DNA of 64,000 bases, taken from assembly GCA_002480565.1 (NCBI GenBank), contig DLCK01000080.1, positions 1 to 64,000 on the forward strand, written 5' to 3'. Source of the DNA: Phycisphaerales bacterium UBA7800 (GTDB lineage: Bacteria > Planctomycetota > Phycisphaerae > Phycisphaerales > Phycisphaeraceae). This document shows positions 26,841 through 35,844 of this stretch, one piece after another; the first letter of the stretch is position 1, and every line of letters starts with the position of its first letter. The position numbers were made by a program, and so were the translations under genes. A model generated the notes under the pieces. That model was not told the origin of the DNA, did not search any database, and saw nothing but the letters and a program-made list of their open reading frames with translations.

Positions 26841-26878
26841 CCTTTGCCATGAATCGGTAACCAACCCGAAGGCAAAGG
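26841..26878 (+). other. Intergenic inverted repeat
   Basis: CCTTTGCC (26841-26848) and GGCAAAGG (26871-26878) are a perfect 8-bp pair around a 22-nt loop, just before the ribosome site of the next gene. It could partly control translation; no T-tract. Confidence 0.35.
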
Positions 26879-26892
26879 TGAGGGAAAAGAAT

Positions 26893-27795
26893 ATGACGCA
26901 GATACACACACAGCATCATGCTGCGCCGGTGAGGCGTAGTGTTGAGCACATCCTAAGTCGCATTACCGAGGTGGTGTTGCTAGCCGGAACAGTGCGCCCG
27001 ACACCGTTACATAAACCACTTGGCCGCAGCGGTCTTGATCTGCCAGTTGATGAGTCGCGTTCGATTCTCAATCATTGGCAGGATCACATTTCTCATTTGG
27101 CAAATCACCTGCAACGTCAGCAATTGGATACGCACGTGATGATTGATTGGACTGCCACTGCGCCGATTACCGGATGGTCGAATTCACGGTCTATCATCAG
27201 TATCGAACGTGACCCGTTGGAACTCCGCGGGACGGGTGGTGTGCTTCACGATCTTGCCAAACGGCATAACGATGAGGATTACATGCTGGTGATCTCAGCC
27301 AACCAGTTGCTTTTTGAACCATTGGATCAACTGGTCGTGGATATGGCGACACTCGGTGGCGATGTGCAATTGCTCTCCTATGAAGATGGAACCCCCGCAG
27401 GCATGATGCTCTGCCGTTGTGGTGCTTTACGTGATATTGCTCCAATCGGTTTTGTCGACATGAAGGAACAAGCGTTGCCCGTGATTGCCCGTCATCACCA
27501 GACGTTGGTGCTGCGTCGAAAAAAAGCAGATGTACAACCGATCCGCACGCTTGCCAACTACCTTGAAGGTCTGCGTCGTATGCATGGGTTGGACGACAAT
27601 GACATGATTTCGCAACCAATATTTAACCTTGTTGAAGTCGGTGCAGAGGTCGATCCCAAGGCCTCGCTTCGTGAAGCGGTGGTGCTTCGTGGTGCAAGAA
27701 TTGAAAAAGGTGCTGTGGTCGCTCGTTCATTGATTGGCGTTGGTGCTCACATCAAGGCTGGCCAGGTAATCGTGGACCAAATGGTTATGAAATAA
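26893..27795 (+). CDS. Degenerate nucleotidyltransferase-like protein with C-terminal beta-helix
   Basis: 300 aa from the ATG at 26893, with GAGGG in the ribosome-site position. The layout is that of NDP-sugar pyrophosphorylases: a Rossmann-like domain (about 25-225), then hexapeptide-like turns (VGAEVDPKASLREAVVLRGARIEKGAVVARSLIGVGAHI). The catalytic signature is decayed: EVVLLAGTVRPTPLHKPLGRS replaces GGxGTRLxPLTxxxPK, and the metal-binding D-x-D region reads VISANQLLF. It probably binds rather than makes a sugar nucleotide, and may be regulatory or structural. The first gene of the exosortase section follows. Confidence 0.6.
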   Translation: MTQIHTQHHAAPVRRSVEHILSRITEVVLLAGTVRPTPLHKPLGRSGLDLPVDESRSILNHWQDHISHLANHLQRQQLDTHVMIDWTATAPITGWSNSRSIISIERDPLELRGTGGVLHDLAKRHNDEDYMLVISANQLLFEPLDQLVVDMATLGGDVQLLSYEDGTPAGMMLCRCGALRDIAPIGFVDMKEQALPVIARHHQTLVLRRKKADVQPIRTLANYLEGLRRMHGLDDNDMISQPIFNLVEVGAEVDPKASLREAVVLRGARIEKGAVVARSLIGVGAHIKAGQVIVDQMVMK

Positions 27796-27846
27796 GCGAT
27801 GACTGACCCGAGCTGAGTACGATTCATTCACAGAAATTGACTTGTC

Positions 27847-28728
27847 ATGATACAACTTCCCAAAACACTTTCACGCAACGGCTGGACGCCCGGGCATCTG
27901 CTCGCAGCGGTGTTCATGGTCTTGCTTGGAATTGTGGTGACATGGGATGCGTGGACGGACATCGCTCGGATGATGTGGGGCCAGGAAGAATTCAAGCACA
28001 TGCTGCTAGTGATCCCCGTGGCAATGTGGCTTGGCTGGGTGCGTCGGGCTCGTTTACGACTATGTCGACCGACAGGTCAGTTGCTTGGCGTGGTGATGAT
28101 CGCATTTGGATGGGGGATTTCGTCACTTGGCTATTACAATGGTATTGAAGCGTTCTGGCATTTGGGATCACTGATGATCGTGCTGGGGTGTTTTACCACG
28201 GTGGTCGGTGCTGAAGTGATAGCTTATTTTCTGCCAAGTTTTGTGGCATTGCTGTTTCTGATTCCTGCACCGGGCATGATTCGTACGTGGTTCTCCATTC
28301 CGTTACAGGGCTTGGTTGCAAGAGCGACGCAGTTTATATTTGAAGTAGTCGGTGTGCCGGTGATTCGATCTGGATCACTGCTGTCGATTAACGAGATGGA
28401 CGTGACCATTGCCGAAGCCTGTAACGGGATGCGAATGGTGTTTGCTCTGATGTTGGTGTCTTATTGCTTCGCTTTTAGCTTGCCGTTAAGACAGTACGTT
28501 CGTGTACTGATTTTACTCGTCTCGCCGATCTGTGCGGTTTTATGCAATATTATCCGGACGGTGGGTGCCGTTTGGGTCTATGCCAACCATCAAGAGTCGG
28601 CGGAACTGTTTCACGCGGTAAGTGGTTGGGTGATGTTGTTAGCGGCTTTTGGACTTCTGCTGGGCATGATCCGATTGATGCGATGGACGTTGGTTCCGGT
28701 GACACGGTTTACGCTGGTATACGATTGA
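27847..28728 (+). CDS. xrt: Exosortase
   Basis: 293 aa multipass membrane protein with about 8 hydrophobic segments. The catalytic triad is visible: Cys192 (IAEACNGMRM), Arg237 (NIIRTVGAVWVYANH) and His256 (LFHAVSGW). Exosortases recognise PEP-CTERM-type tails, cut them and probably attach the protein to a surface polysaccharide. It lies next to an EpsI partner in a polysaccharide cluster, and a PEP-CTERM protein is encoded 7 kb downstream. The xrt subclass is not assigned. Confidence 0.93.
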   Translation: MIQLPKTLSRNGWTPGHLLAAVFMVLLGIVVTWDAWTDIARMMWGQEEFKHMLLVIPVAMWLGWVRRARLRLCRPTGQLLGVVMIAFGWGISSLGYYNGIEAFWHLGSLMIVLGCFTTVVGAEVIAYFLPSFVALLFLIPAPGMIRTWFSIPLQGLVARATQFIFEVVGVPVIRSGSLLSINEMDVTIAEACNGMRMVFALMLVSYCFAFSLPLRQYVRVLILLVSPICAVLCNIIRTVGAVWVYANHQESAELFHAVSGWVMLLAAFGLLLGMIRLMRWTLVPVTRFTLVYD

Positions 28729-28735
28729 GGTTTCC

Positions 28736-29449
28736 ATGGTTGACCATATCAAATCCAGTGTCAGGCATCGAGGCGTATTGGCATCGCCGATACTTGGTGT
28801 GCTTCTACTGCTTGGGATCGTCACTGAGAAGTCACTGATGCACGTACCAGTGGTAGACACGCGTCCTTATCACGCTCATGTTCGTATGGTTGCGGATCAA
28901 TTGCCTATGGTGATCGGTGATTGGGTGGGGACGGACGAGGCGATTCCCACTGCAGCTGTCACAATTCTCAAGCCCAATGTGCTGATATCCCGCCGATTTA
29001 TCAATGTACGGACAGGTGAGCAGGCCAATGTGCTGCTTGTACAGTGCGTTGATCGACGTGATTTGTTTGGTCATTATCCGTCAGTGTGCTATCCCGAACA
29101 GGGCTGGCGAATAGTGTCCGATAACGATTGGAACGTCCAGGTAAATGGTGTGACGTTTCCTACCAAGTCCTACAAACTGGTTAAGCCGAGTCCCGATAAT
29201 GCCGACCGAATGGTAGTAGGTAACTTCATGATTGTGCCGGATGGGCGGCTTGTGCGTGATATGACGGGGCTTGCCAGACTTTCGCCAACTAAAAGTCACA
29301 ATCAATTTGGTGCTGCTCAAATGCAGGTGGTAGTTCACGGGTATCTGACCGCAAATGTGCGCGATCAGATTTTTCGTGAACTGGTAACTGGGCACTTTCC
29401 ATTGATCCAAGCGATCTTGGCAGGTGAAGAACAAAGACGAGACAAATAG
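28736..29449 (+). CDS. epsI: EpsI-family exosortase-associated protein
   Basis: 237 aa with one N-terminal membrane helix (about 15-35) and a periplasmic domain. ADQLPMVIGDWVGTDEAI and HYPSVCYPEQGWRIVSD are the EpsI hallmarks, including the conserved Cys in CYPxxGW. In many bacteria this domain is fused to the exosortase C-terminus; here it is a separate gene 7 bases away. Its biochemical role is unknown. Confidence 0.9.
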   Translation: MVDHIKSSVRHRGVLASPILGVLLLLGIVTEKSLMHVPVVDTRPYHAHVRMVADQLPMVIGDWVGTDEAIPTAAVTILKPNVLISRRFINVRTGEQANVLLVQCVDRRDLFGHYPSVCYPEQGWRIVSDNDWNVQVNGVTFPTKSYKLVKPSPDNADRMVVGNFMIVPDGRLVRDMTGLARLSPTKSHNQFGAAQMQVVVHGYLTANVRDQIFRELVTGHFPLIQAILAGEEQRRDK

Positions 29450-29451
29450 CT

Positions 29452-31779
29452 ATGACAAACAAAACACCCGACCAACTACTCGTAGCGGACAACAACCATG
29501 AATGGGAGATGAACCGCTTTGACATGACAATGCAGATGCTGCGGGGACGCTGGACATTGGTAATTGTCCTGGCATTGATCTTTGCAACAGCTGGCGGCTT
29601 TGCCGGTTTTAAATTACCTAAACCGATCTATCGCTCAGAAGGTATTATCGAAATCAAACCTGTCGTCCCAAAGATTCTCACAGATGATGAATCCAAGGAC
29701 CTCCGGGCTCAGTTCGATGGCTATATCGGACAGCAGGTTGCATTGCTCAACTCCAAGGAAGTCAAGAAATCTGCCATGCTTAATGATGCTTGGCAATCCG
29801 TTAAACCTGGTACGGCTCCGGGCTTCTTTGTTCAGTTTGAAAAGAATGCAAAAGCCTTGCGACCACTCCAAAGCCAAGTGATTGAACTTTACTTCACGCA
29901 CACTGATCCTGTACTCGCCCAAAAGGGTGTCGAGGCCATGGGTAAAGCATATGAAGATCTCGTCAAGCTCAAAGATGAAGAAGACAAAGCTCAAGTCTAT
30001 GACATTGTGGTCAAAGAGCACGAACGCCTTCAACGTGAGCTTGAAGATGCACGTTCTGACATTAAGTCAGCCACAAATGAAGTGGGTGCAGATTCACTTG
30101 TTGCAATTTACGCCCAAAAGGTCCGTCGTCTTGAACGTCTCGAAGAGGAACTTGACCAAGTGCGCATGACGCTCATCGCCATGGATGAATTGACTCGTGG
30201 TGCCAATCGGACTGTAACTTTACAGTTAATCGCCTCCAGTGATCAGGAACTGCGTCGCTTGCTGCGTGACCGTTATTTAGTCGAGCGTGAAATGACACGT
30301 CTGGCTGCTGAGTACGGGTCTGAGCATGTGGTTATGCGTCAGCAAAAATTGGTGCTTGCCAATATTCATGACCAAATCAACATGTATGTACAGGAAGTGA
30401 CCGGCAAGAGTGGCACCAACGGTAGTGGCGAAATGCTTCGTCTCAAGGCTCAAGAAAAAGGTCTTGAATCTATGTTGGAAAAAGTCAATGTTGAATTGGC
30501 CCGTATCGGTCGCAAGGAGCTTTCCCTTAGCCAGATGCGTGACAAGGAAGAAGACTTGCTTGAAAAACTCAAGCTTGCTGAAACACGTATCGAAGACCTC
30601 ACCATTGATGCTGCCGCTTCAGGTCGTATCAAGGTTCTAAGTTATGGTGACGTGCCTGCATCACCTTACTCTGACCGTCGTAAACTCGCTACAGTGGCTG
30701 GGATCGCTTTTGGTGGCTTGTTCGGATTCGGTATTGTAATCTTCATCGCTTGGCTTGATCCGAGCATCCGCAATATGGATGACTTGGAATACACCATCAG
30801 CGACTTTAATCGTCTTGGTGTTCTGCCTCAGCTTCCCGATGACCTTACTGATGCTGAAGCGGTTACCACTGCTGCTCACTGTGTGCACAATATTCGTACC
30901 AAGATGCAAATTAGTGCAGTCCGTGATAACAACCACGTATTCGCTATCACCAGCTGTGGTCCAGCCAGTGGCAAGAGTTCATTGGCCATGGCACTTGGTT
31001 TGTCATTCTCAGGTACCGGTGGGCGAACGCTGCTTATCGACTGTGACCTTGTTGCCGGCGGTTTGACCCGTCGTGTCGAGGACATCATCCCAACCCAGAG
31101 CCGTCATCCACTGGTCAAGGCAGGCTTGGTGACCGAAGCACAGTTAAACAAAGCACGCATCCAAAGTCAGGAAGAAGGGCGATTCCTCGTGGAAGTCCTC
31201 GTCGAGAACGGCGACCTGCAATCCCGTGATGCCGACCGTGCAAGCAAGTTGCTTGAAGCTTCCAAACGTGGCTTGATGGATGTCATGAACGGTGACAACG
31301 TCGAAGACTGCGTGCTTGAAACTGAAATTCCCAACCTCTATGTTCTCTCGATTGGCAACGCTACCGAACACGATATCAGCCGCCTGTCACTGACTGGTAT
31401 GCAACGTGTGTTTGAAGCTGCCCGTGAGAAGTTTGACAATGTCATCGTTGACACCGGCCCGACACCTGGTTCAGCCGAAGCCGCGCTGGTGACTGCTGCC
31501 GCCGATGGTACCGTCGTCGTTGTCACCCGTGGTGAAGACCGTCTGGAAGTCAAACGTGCAACCACAGAATTGCGTCACAACAGTGTCCATGTTCTGGGTG
31601 TTGTCTACAACCGTGCGGACGACTCTGATATGGAACTCTCCGGTGCGACATCTGTGAGCCGTCGCTCAAATCGTCCTACTGGTCACAGTTCATTACGCGT
31701 CGACGATAGCTTTAAAACCAGCACGATTGGCGGACTGGGCAGCTCAGTTGCCTTTGATGCCGGTCACGATAAGGCATAA
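29452..31779 (+). CDS. Wzc-like polysaccharide co-polymerase/BY-kinase with an inserted MshEN-like domain
   Basis: 775 aa. A Wzz/GNVR region with membrane helices at about 31-50 and 413-435 encloses a long coiled coil (about 160-390). The cytoplasmic P-loop domain has Walker A CGPASGKSS (about 502-509), A' RTLLIDCDL (about 525) and Walker B VIVDTGPTP (about 663). Two oddities are seen. Between A' and B, residues about 545-604 form an extra helical segment (HPLVKAGLVTEAQLNKA, then GRFLVEVLVENGDL) resembling the GspE N-terminal/MshEN fold. The tail after residue 723 has no tyrosine at all, so the usual autophosphorylation cluster is missing. It follows the EpsI gene by 2 bases and ends at a strong terminator. 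Confidence 0.88.
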   Translation: MTNKTPDQLLVADNNHEWEMNRFDMTMQMLRGRWTLVIVLALIFATAGGFAGFKLPKPIYRSEGIIEIKPVVPKILTDDESKDLRAQFDGYIGQQVALLNSKEVKKSAMLNDAWQSVKPGTAPGFFVQFEKNAKALRPLQSQVIELYFTHTDPVLAQKGVEAMGKAYEDLVKLKDEEDKAQVYDIVVKEHERLQRELEDARSDIKSATNEVGADSLVAIYAQKVRRLERLEEELDQVRMTLIAMDELTRGANRTVTLQLIASSDQELRRLLRDRYLVEREMTRLAAEYGSEHVVMRQQKLVLANIHDQINMYVQEVTGKSGTNGSGEMLRLKAQEKGLESMLEKVNVELARIGRKELSLSQMRDKEEDLLEKLKLAETRIEDLTIDAAASGRIKVLSYGDVPASPYSDRRKLATVAGIAFGGLFGFGIVIFIAWLDPSIRNMDDLEYTISDFNRLGVLPQLPDDLTDAEAVTTAAHCVHNIRTKMQISAVRDNNHVFAITSCGPASGKSSLAMALGLSFSGTGGRTLLIDCDLVAGGLTRRVEDIIPTQSRHPLVKAGLVTEAQLNKARIQSQEEGRFLVEVLVENGDLQSRDADRASKLLEASKRGLMDVMNGDNVEDCVLETEIPNLYVLSIGNATEHDISRLSLTGMQRVFEAAREKFDNVIVDTGPTPGSAEAALVTAAADGTVVVVTRGEDRLEVKRATTELRHNSVHVLGVVYNRADDSDMELSGATSVSRRSNRPTGHSSLRVDDSFKTSTIGGLGSSVAFDAGHDKA

Positions 31780-31803
31780 CTGCCTTTGATGATTCGAACC
31801 TTC

Positions 31804-31837
31804 ACGAGCACCGAGTTAACGCTCGGTGCTCGTTTTC
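31804..31837 (+). terminator. Strong intrinsic terminator after the Wzc-like gene
   Basis: A 12-bp perfect stem (31804-31815 with 31822-31833), a 6-nt loop TTAACG and TTTT. It probably closes the main polysaccharide transcript or divides it from the sugar transferase. Confidence 0.85.
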
Positions 31838-31909
31838 AAAATGGACTGGGAAAGAGTTTTTTGGAAATTCAAGCTGCCAGATAAGCAATGCGAATCTGAC
31901 GAGTAAACC

Positions 31910-33361
31910 ATGACGCGAGCGATAATTCAATCCGCTTCATTGACGATTGCTGACCATCAGGACCCGACTATCTTCGGCCTGACGCCAACGCAATTGCACG
32001 ACCGCTTCTGGGCGGCGCGTGGTGTGCAGGTGGTTCGCCAAGGCGAAGCTTCACAGATCGTTCCAGACGCAGAACTCTATCTGCTTGCTGATCCGCGAAC
32101 GATGACCATCTTTCAACTTCGACCGATTCTTGATGTACTGAATTGGATGAAGCCGGATGTGCTTTTTCTGCGTTTGCATGACACCAATGAACATGGATAT
32201 CGCGAACGTGCTGTGGCTGACGAAGATGGTCGCTTCGTGCGCTTTGAACGTATTTATGATGGTGGTGACTCTCGGTTGGCCAGGGTGGCATTAACTGAAG
32301 ACCTTGATCTGGCCAGACGTTGGCAGGCCGCACAATCACCGCGTGATGGTTGGCGGGCATTGCGTTATACCGTGCAACGAAGACTCCGTGCGACGAGATC
32401 TGTTGATGCCTCTGTGTATGATCGATCACTTGAAGTGGAACGCATGAAGTTTGTCGATGATCTGATTTCAGTTTGGCCACATCCCAATGCAACCATCGGA
32501 CGTGTGAACAAAATAGGGGACCAGGCATGGCTTGATCCTCAGGCGACCATTGGTAAGCAAGTTCAACTCATCGGGCCAGTATGGGTCGGCGCTGGACGCT
32601 TGCTTGATGTCGAAGTTCCCGTGGTCGGTCCTGTTGCATTGTGGGATAATCCCAAAGACCGTCCTGAGCCTGAAGATATTCAATGGTTGGCTATCGAACG
32701 TTCAAAGAGCTATGCTCGTATTGGCAAGATTAACGTCCGTGAACTCACATCACTTGAAACCTTTGGCAAGCGTGTTTTTGATATCGTGTTTGCGATGACT
32801 TTCCTGCTACTCACATCGCCAATTTATCCGATTGTCATGCTTCTGATCTATCTTGAAGACGGGCGACCGTTTTTCTTTGGACACATGCGAGAAACAGTAG
32901 GCGGACGCCAGTTCCCATGCTGGAAATTTCGATCCATGCGCAAGGATGCAGAAGATATCAAAAAGCGATTAATGGCTGAAAATAAAGCCGATGGTCCACA
33001 GTTTTTTATCGAAGACGATCCGCGTATGACACGCATTGGAAAGATCATTCGCAAGTTCAATATCGACGAATTACCACAGTTCTACAATGTGATCCGCGGA
33101 CATATGTCCATTGTTGGCCCACGCCCTTCACCGTTTAAAGAAAACCAGTACTGCCCGTCATGGCGTGAAGCTCGCCTTTCTGTGAAACCCGGAGTCACCG
33201 GACTTTGGCAAGTTAAGCGATCACGACTCAAAGGTTTGGACTTCCAGGAATGGATTCGTTACGACGTGCAATATGTTCAGCAACGCAGTTGGCGATTGGA
33301 TCTTTGGATCATAGTTCAGACGGTTAAAATTACATTAGGTACGATTTTTAAGCAAAAATGA
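31910..33361 (+). CDS. Priming sugar transferase with an N-terminal nucleotidyltransferase/beta-helix-like region
   Basis: 483 aa. The C-terminal 200 residues are a bacterial sugar transferase: KRVFDIVFAMTFLLLTSPIY (membrane hairpin), CWKFRSMRKDAEDI, RKFNIDELPQFYNVIRGHMSIVGPRP and KPGVTGLWQV. They would load sugar 1-phosphate onto undecaprenyl phosphate. The N-terminal 270 residues are not the multi-helix domain of WcaJ/WbaP. They look like a sugar-nucleotide-binding alpha/beta domain (AELYLLADPRTMTIFQLRPIL) followed by hexapeptide-like turns (ATIGKQVQLIGPVWVGAG). Confidence 0.87.
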   Translation: MTRAIIQSASLTIADHQDPTIFGLTPTQLHDRFWAARGVQVVRQGEASQIVPDAELYLLADPRTMTIFQLRPILDVLNWMKPDVLFLRLHDTNEHGYRERAVADEDGRFVRFERIYDGGDSRLARVALTEDLDLARRWQAAQSPRDGWRALRYTVQRRLRATRSVDASVYDRSLEVERMKFVDDLISVWPHPNATIGRVNKIGDQAWLDPQATIGKQVQLIGPVWVGAGRLLDVEVPVVGPVALWDNPKDRPEPEDIQWLAIERSKSYARIGKINVRELTSLETFGKRVFDIVFAMTFLLLTSPIYPIVMLLIYLEDGRPFFFGHMRETVGGRQFPCWKFRSMRKDAEDIKKRLMAENKADGPQFFIEDDPRMTRIGKIIRKFNIDELPQFYNVIRGHMSIVGPRPSPFKENQYCPSWREARLSVKPGVTGLWQVKRSRLKGLDFQEWIRYDVQYVQQRSWRLDLWIIVQTVKITLGTIFKQK

Positions 33362-33447
33362 TCGTGTTGTGATCGTCTCAGTGCCATAAATTCTCAATTC
33401 ATTTTGTTTTGTCAGAGACTTGTTTACACCTGATAATCAGCAATATC

Positions 33448-35682
33448 ATGCGCAATACTGTTTTTGAAAAATCACGCAGACGTCTGTTTGTTCTGTCTGT
33501 TGGTACACTCCTGATTTCAATAGCAGGTGGCGGACTCTTTGCACTTCACCAGTGGCAATCCGTCAAACAGTATCGACAATTACGAGCCAAAGCTGATGTT
33601 GCACTTGACAATGAACAGTATGAACTTGCTGTCCATGAGCTTGCACGCTGTTTGGCTTATTATCCGCAAGATGCAAAGTTGCTTGCTGATTATGTTGAAG
33701 CTCAGAATCATGTTGAAGATCAGACGCACCGCAATATGGAGTTGACCATTGATGTGCTTAACCGTTCATTGATGACTTATCCAGCGAGCCACGAGGCTGC
33801 CAGTCAGTTGGCGGATATGTATCTAGCTAGTGGTGATGCCATGCAGGCGATCCATGTTGCCAATAAGACGCTCGCACGCCTGCCGGATAATCTGCAGATG
33901 CTCAAACGTCGGGCTTTGGCAAATACAAGAATGGGGAATTTGCAGGATGCGATGGTTGATGTGGATCGCTGTATCAACCTTGAGCCTGCTGATTACGATT
34001 TGTATTTGCTGCGTCTGATTTTGATTAAACGCAGTGATCGGACAGGTGTTGAGCTACTTGAGCATGTGCAAAATTGGCGAGCGACTTTGGCAAATAACGC
34101 ATGGTCCGATGCTTTGATGGGGGTTGCGTGTCGATTGCTTGAGTTGGATCAGGAAGCATTGAATTGGTTTAAAGTTTCCGCCGCCCATGCTGGTGAAGAT
34201 ACGCAGTTATTGAATCTGCTCGTGAATCAGTTCAATGCTCTTGGGCATTATACGCAAGCAGACCAATTGCTTGAGAATGTCGATGTGACAAAGAGTCCGC
34301 TGTTGCTTTATCGCAAGGCATGGACTTTGTGGCAAAAGCAATTGGATCGTGATTTACTGCAACTACCTCATATGGATATCCCGCAAGTCATCGCTTTACA
34401 GGTGATGGCTCATAAACGCAGCGGTCAAGCTGAAGCGATTAAGCCGTTACTTGCCAACCTCTCGGAACGATCCGGCGATCGTGTCGTTGGTGCATGGTTA
34501 AAGCTTTTGGAGTGTGTGTCAATTGCTAATAACGCGACACCGCTACAGATCATTGATGCTGCTCAGCAGGTTCGAATCAATTGTTCAAAACATGAGTTGG
34601 CCGATGTGATCCTCGCACAGCAATGGGAAGCATTGGGTGAAAAGTCAGCGGCATTGGAAGTTTGGCGATGCCTTTCTGCTACAGTCCCCAGTTGGACCAT
34701 TCCATATTTGCATCAGTCGCGTTTACTTTTGGATCTTCAATACCCACTTGCAGCTGCAGCTTCAGCACGTGCGATATTGGCCCGTGATCCTGGTGATTTG
34801 AGTGCGGGTGTTCTGCTTGTCGAAGCACTTGGACGTGCTGGGACAGAGCAATCTCACCAAGTAGCCCATACGCTATTCGATGAGTTGGCTCCAGGACTTA
34901 CTGATGATGTACGTTTGATTTTGGCAAGTAAATTGTTGGATACTCAGATTGCCAAGGAGTTGATTGCCAATGCCATTTCACTGGATCGATCCTTGTCGTC
35001 TCACACATGGTCTACCCTTGCCCAAATCAGTTTGGATCGCCAAGCCAGTTGGCATGATGATTGTTTGATGCAGTTGCAAAAACAACACGGTGTAACTCCG
35101 CAATGGCTTATACTCAAAGCACAAGCTTTGCACGAAGTCGGTAAGACAGTAACCGCCAGACAGTTGATTATCTCGCATGTCAACAAGCAGACATTGCAAC
35201 AGTCTGCTGACACTGTGCAATGGCAATTGGTTCAGGCACGGTTCCTTACCATGATTGGTGATCATCTTGCAGCGCATCTCGCATGGCAGCATCTGATAAA
35301 CACGTACCCCAATAATCTTACAGTAACGAAGAGCATTCTTGAGCAACCCACTGAAAATCAGCAGATGGCCCTGCGGCAGAAAGCCATTGATCAATTGCAT
35401 CGTCTGACTGGTGATTTAGCAGTGAGATGGCGGTATGAACAGGCTCTATTACATTTGAAAAAATCAACCGACAACCAATCATTGGCGGCGACCACTCTGC
35501 TGATGCATGATGCATTGAATATTGCACCGTCAGCGATTGAGTGTCGCATGATATTAATCAAGTGCATGCAAAAAATCAGAAGTGCTCAAGGTATACAGGA
35601 ACAAGCGCAAGCCATTTTGCAGGTTGATCCATACAATACAACAGCCAAGTCATTACTGCGTCAGGATGATAAGTCGCTTTGA
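33448..35682 (+). CDS. Large TPR protein with one N-terminal membrane helix
   Basis: 744 aa from the ATG at 33448. RRRLFVLSVGTLLISIAGGGLFALHQW is a signal anchor, and the rest is helical with degenerate tetratricopeptide repeats, clearest in residues 45-190 (ADVALDNEQYELAVHELARCLAYYPQDAKLL; DAMQAIHVANKTLARLPDNLQML). Such proteins (like AlgK/PelB or the PrsT class beside exosortases) often scaffold export machinery in the periplasm. Start is 86 bases after the sugar transferase. Confidence 0.78.
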   Translation: MRNTVFEKSRRRLFVLSVGTLLISIAGGGLFALHQWQSVKQYRQLRAKADVALDNEQYELAVHELARCLAYYPQDAKLLADYVEAQNHVEDQTHRNMELTIDVLNRSLMTYPASHEAASQLADMYLASGDAMQAIHVANKTLARLPDNLQMLKRRALANTRMGNLQDAMVDVDRCINLEPADYDLYLLRLILIKRSDRTGVELLEHVQNWRATLANNAWSDALMGVACRLLELDQEALNWFKVSAAHAGEDTQLLNLLVNQFNALGHYTQADQLLENVDVTKSPLLLYRKAWTLWQKQLDRDLLQLPHMDIPQVIALQVMAHKRSGQAEAIKPLLANLSERSGDRVVGAWLKLLECVSIANNATPLQIIDAAQQVRINCSKHELADVILAQQWEALGEKSAALEVWRCLSATVPSWTIPYLHQSRLLLDLQYPLAAAASARAILARDPGDLSAGVLLVEALGRAGTEQSHQVAHTLFDELAPGLTDDVRLILASKLLDTQIAKELIANAISLDRSLSSHTWSTLAQISLDRQASWHDDCLMQLQKQHGVTPQWLILKAQALHEVGKTVTARQLIISHVNKQTLQQSADTVQWQLVQARFLTMIGDHLAAHLAWQHLINTYPNNLTVTKSILEQPTENQQMALRQKAIDQLHRLTGDLAVRWRYEQALLHLKKSTDNQSLAATTLLMHDALNIAPSAIECRMILIKCMQKIRSAQGIQEQAQAILQVDPYNTTAKSLLRQDDKSL

Positions 35683-35759
35683 GTTATGTAACATCGCAGA
35701 GATTATTGCTTGTCTTAATGTGGGATTAGGGATCACGACAATCAACGTATTGAATAACG

Positions 35760-35786
35760 ACCGTAGGCGATGGCTACGGTTTTTTT
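35760..35786 (+). terminator. Intrinsic terminator after the TPR gene
   Basis: ACCGTAG (35760-35766) pairs with CTACGGT (35774-35780), followed by seven T residues. It marks the end of the + strand polysaccharide region. Confidence 0.8.
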
Positions 35787-35844
35787 ATGCGCTCTATTAA
35801 AGCGGTGAAGTTCAAGTAGGTGATTGAGATGTCAGCTGATTTCA

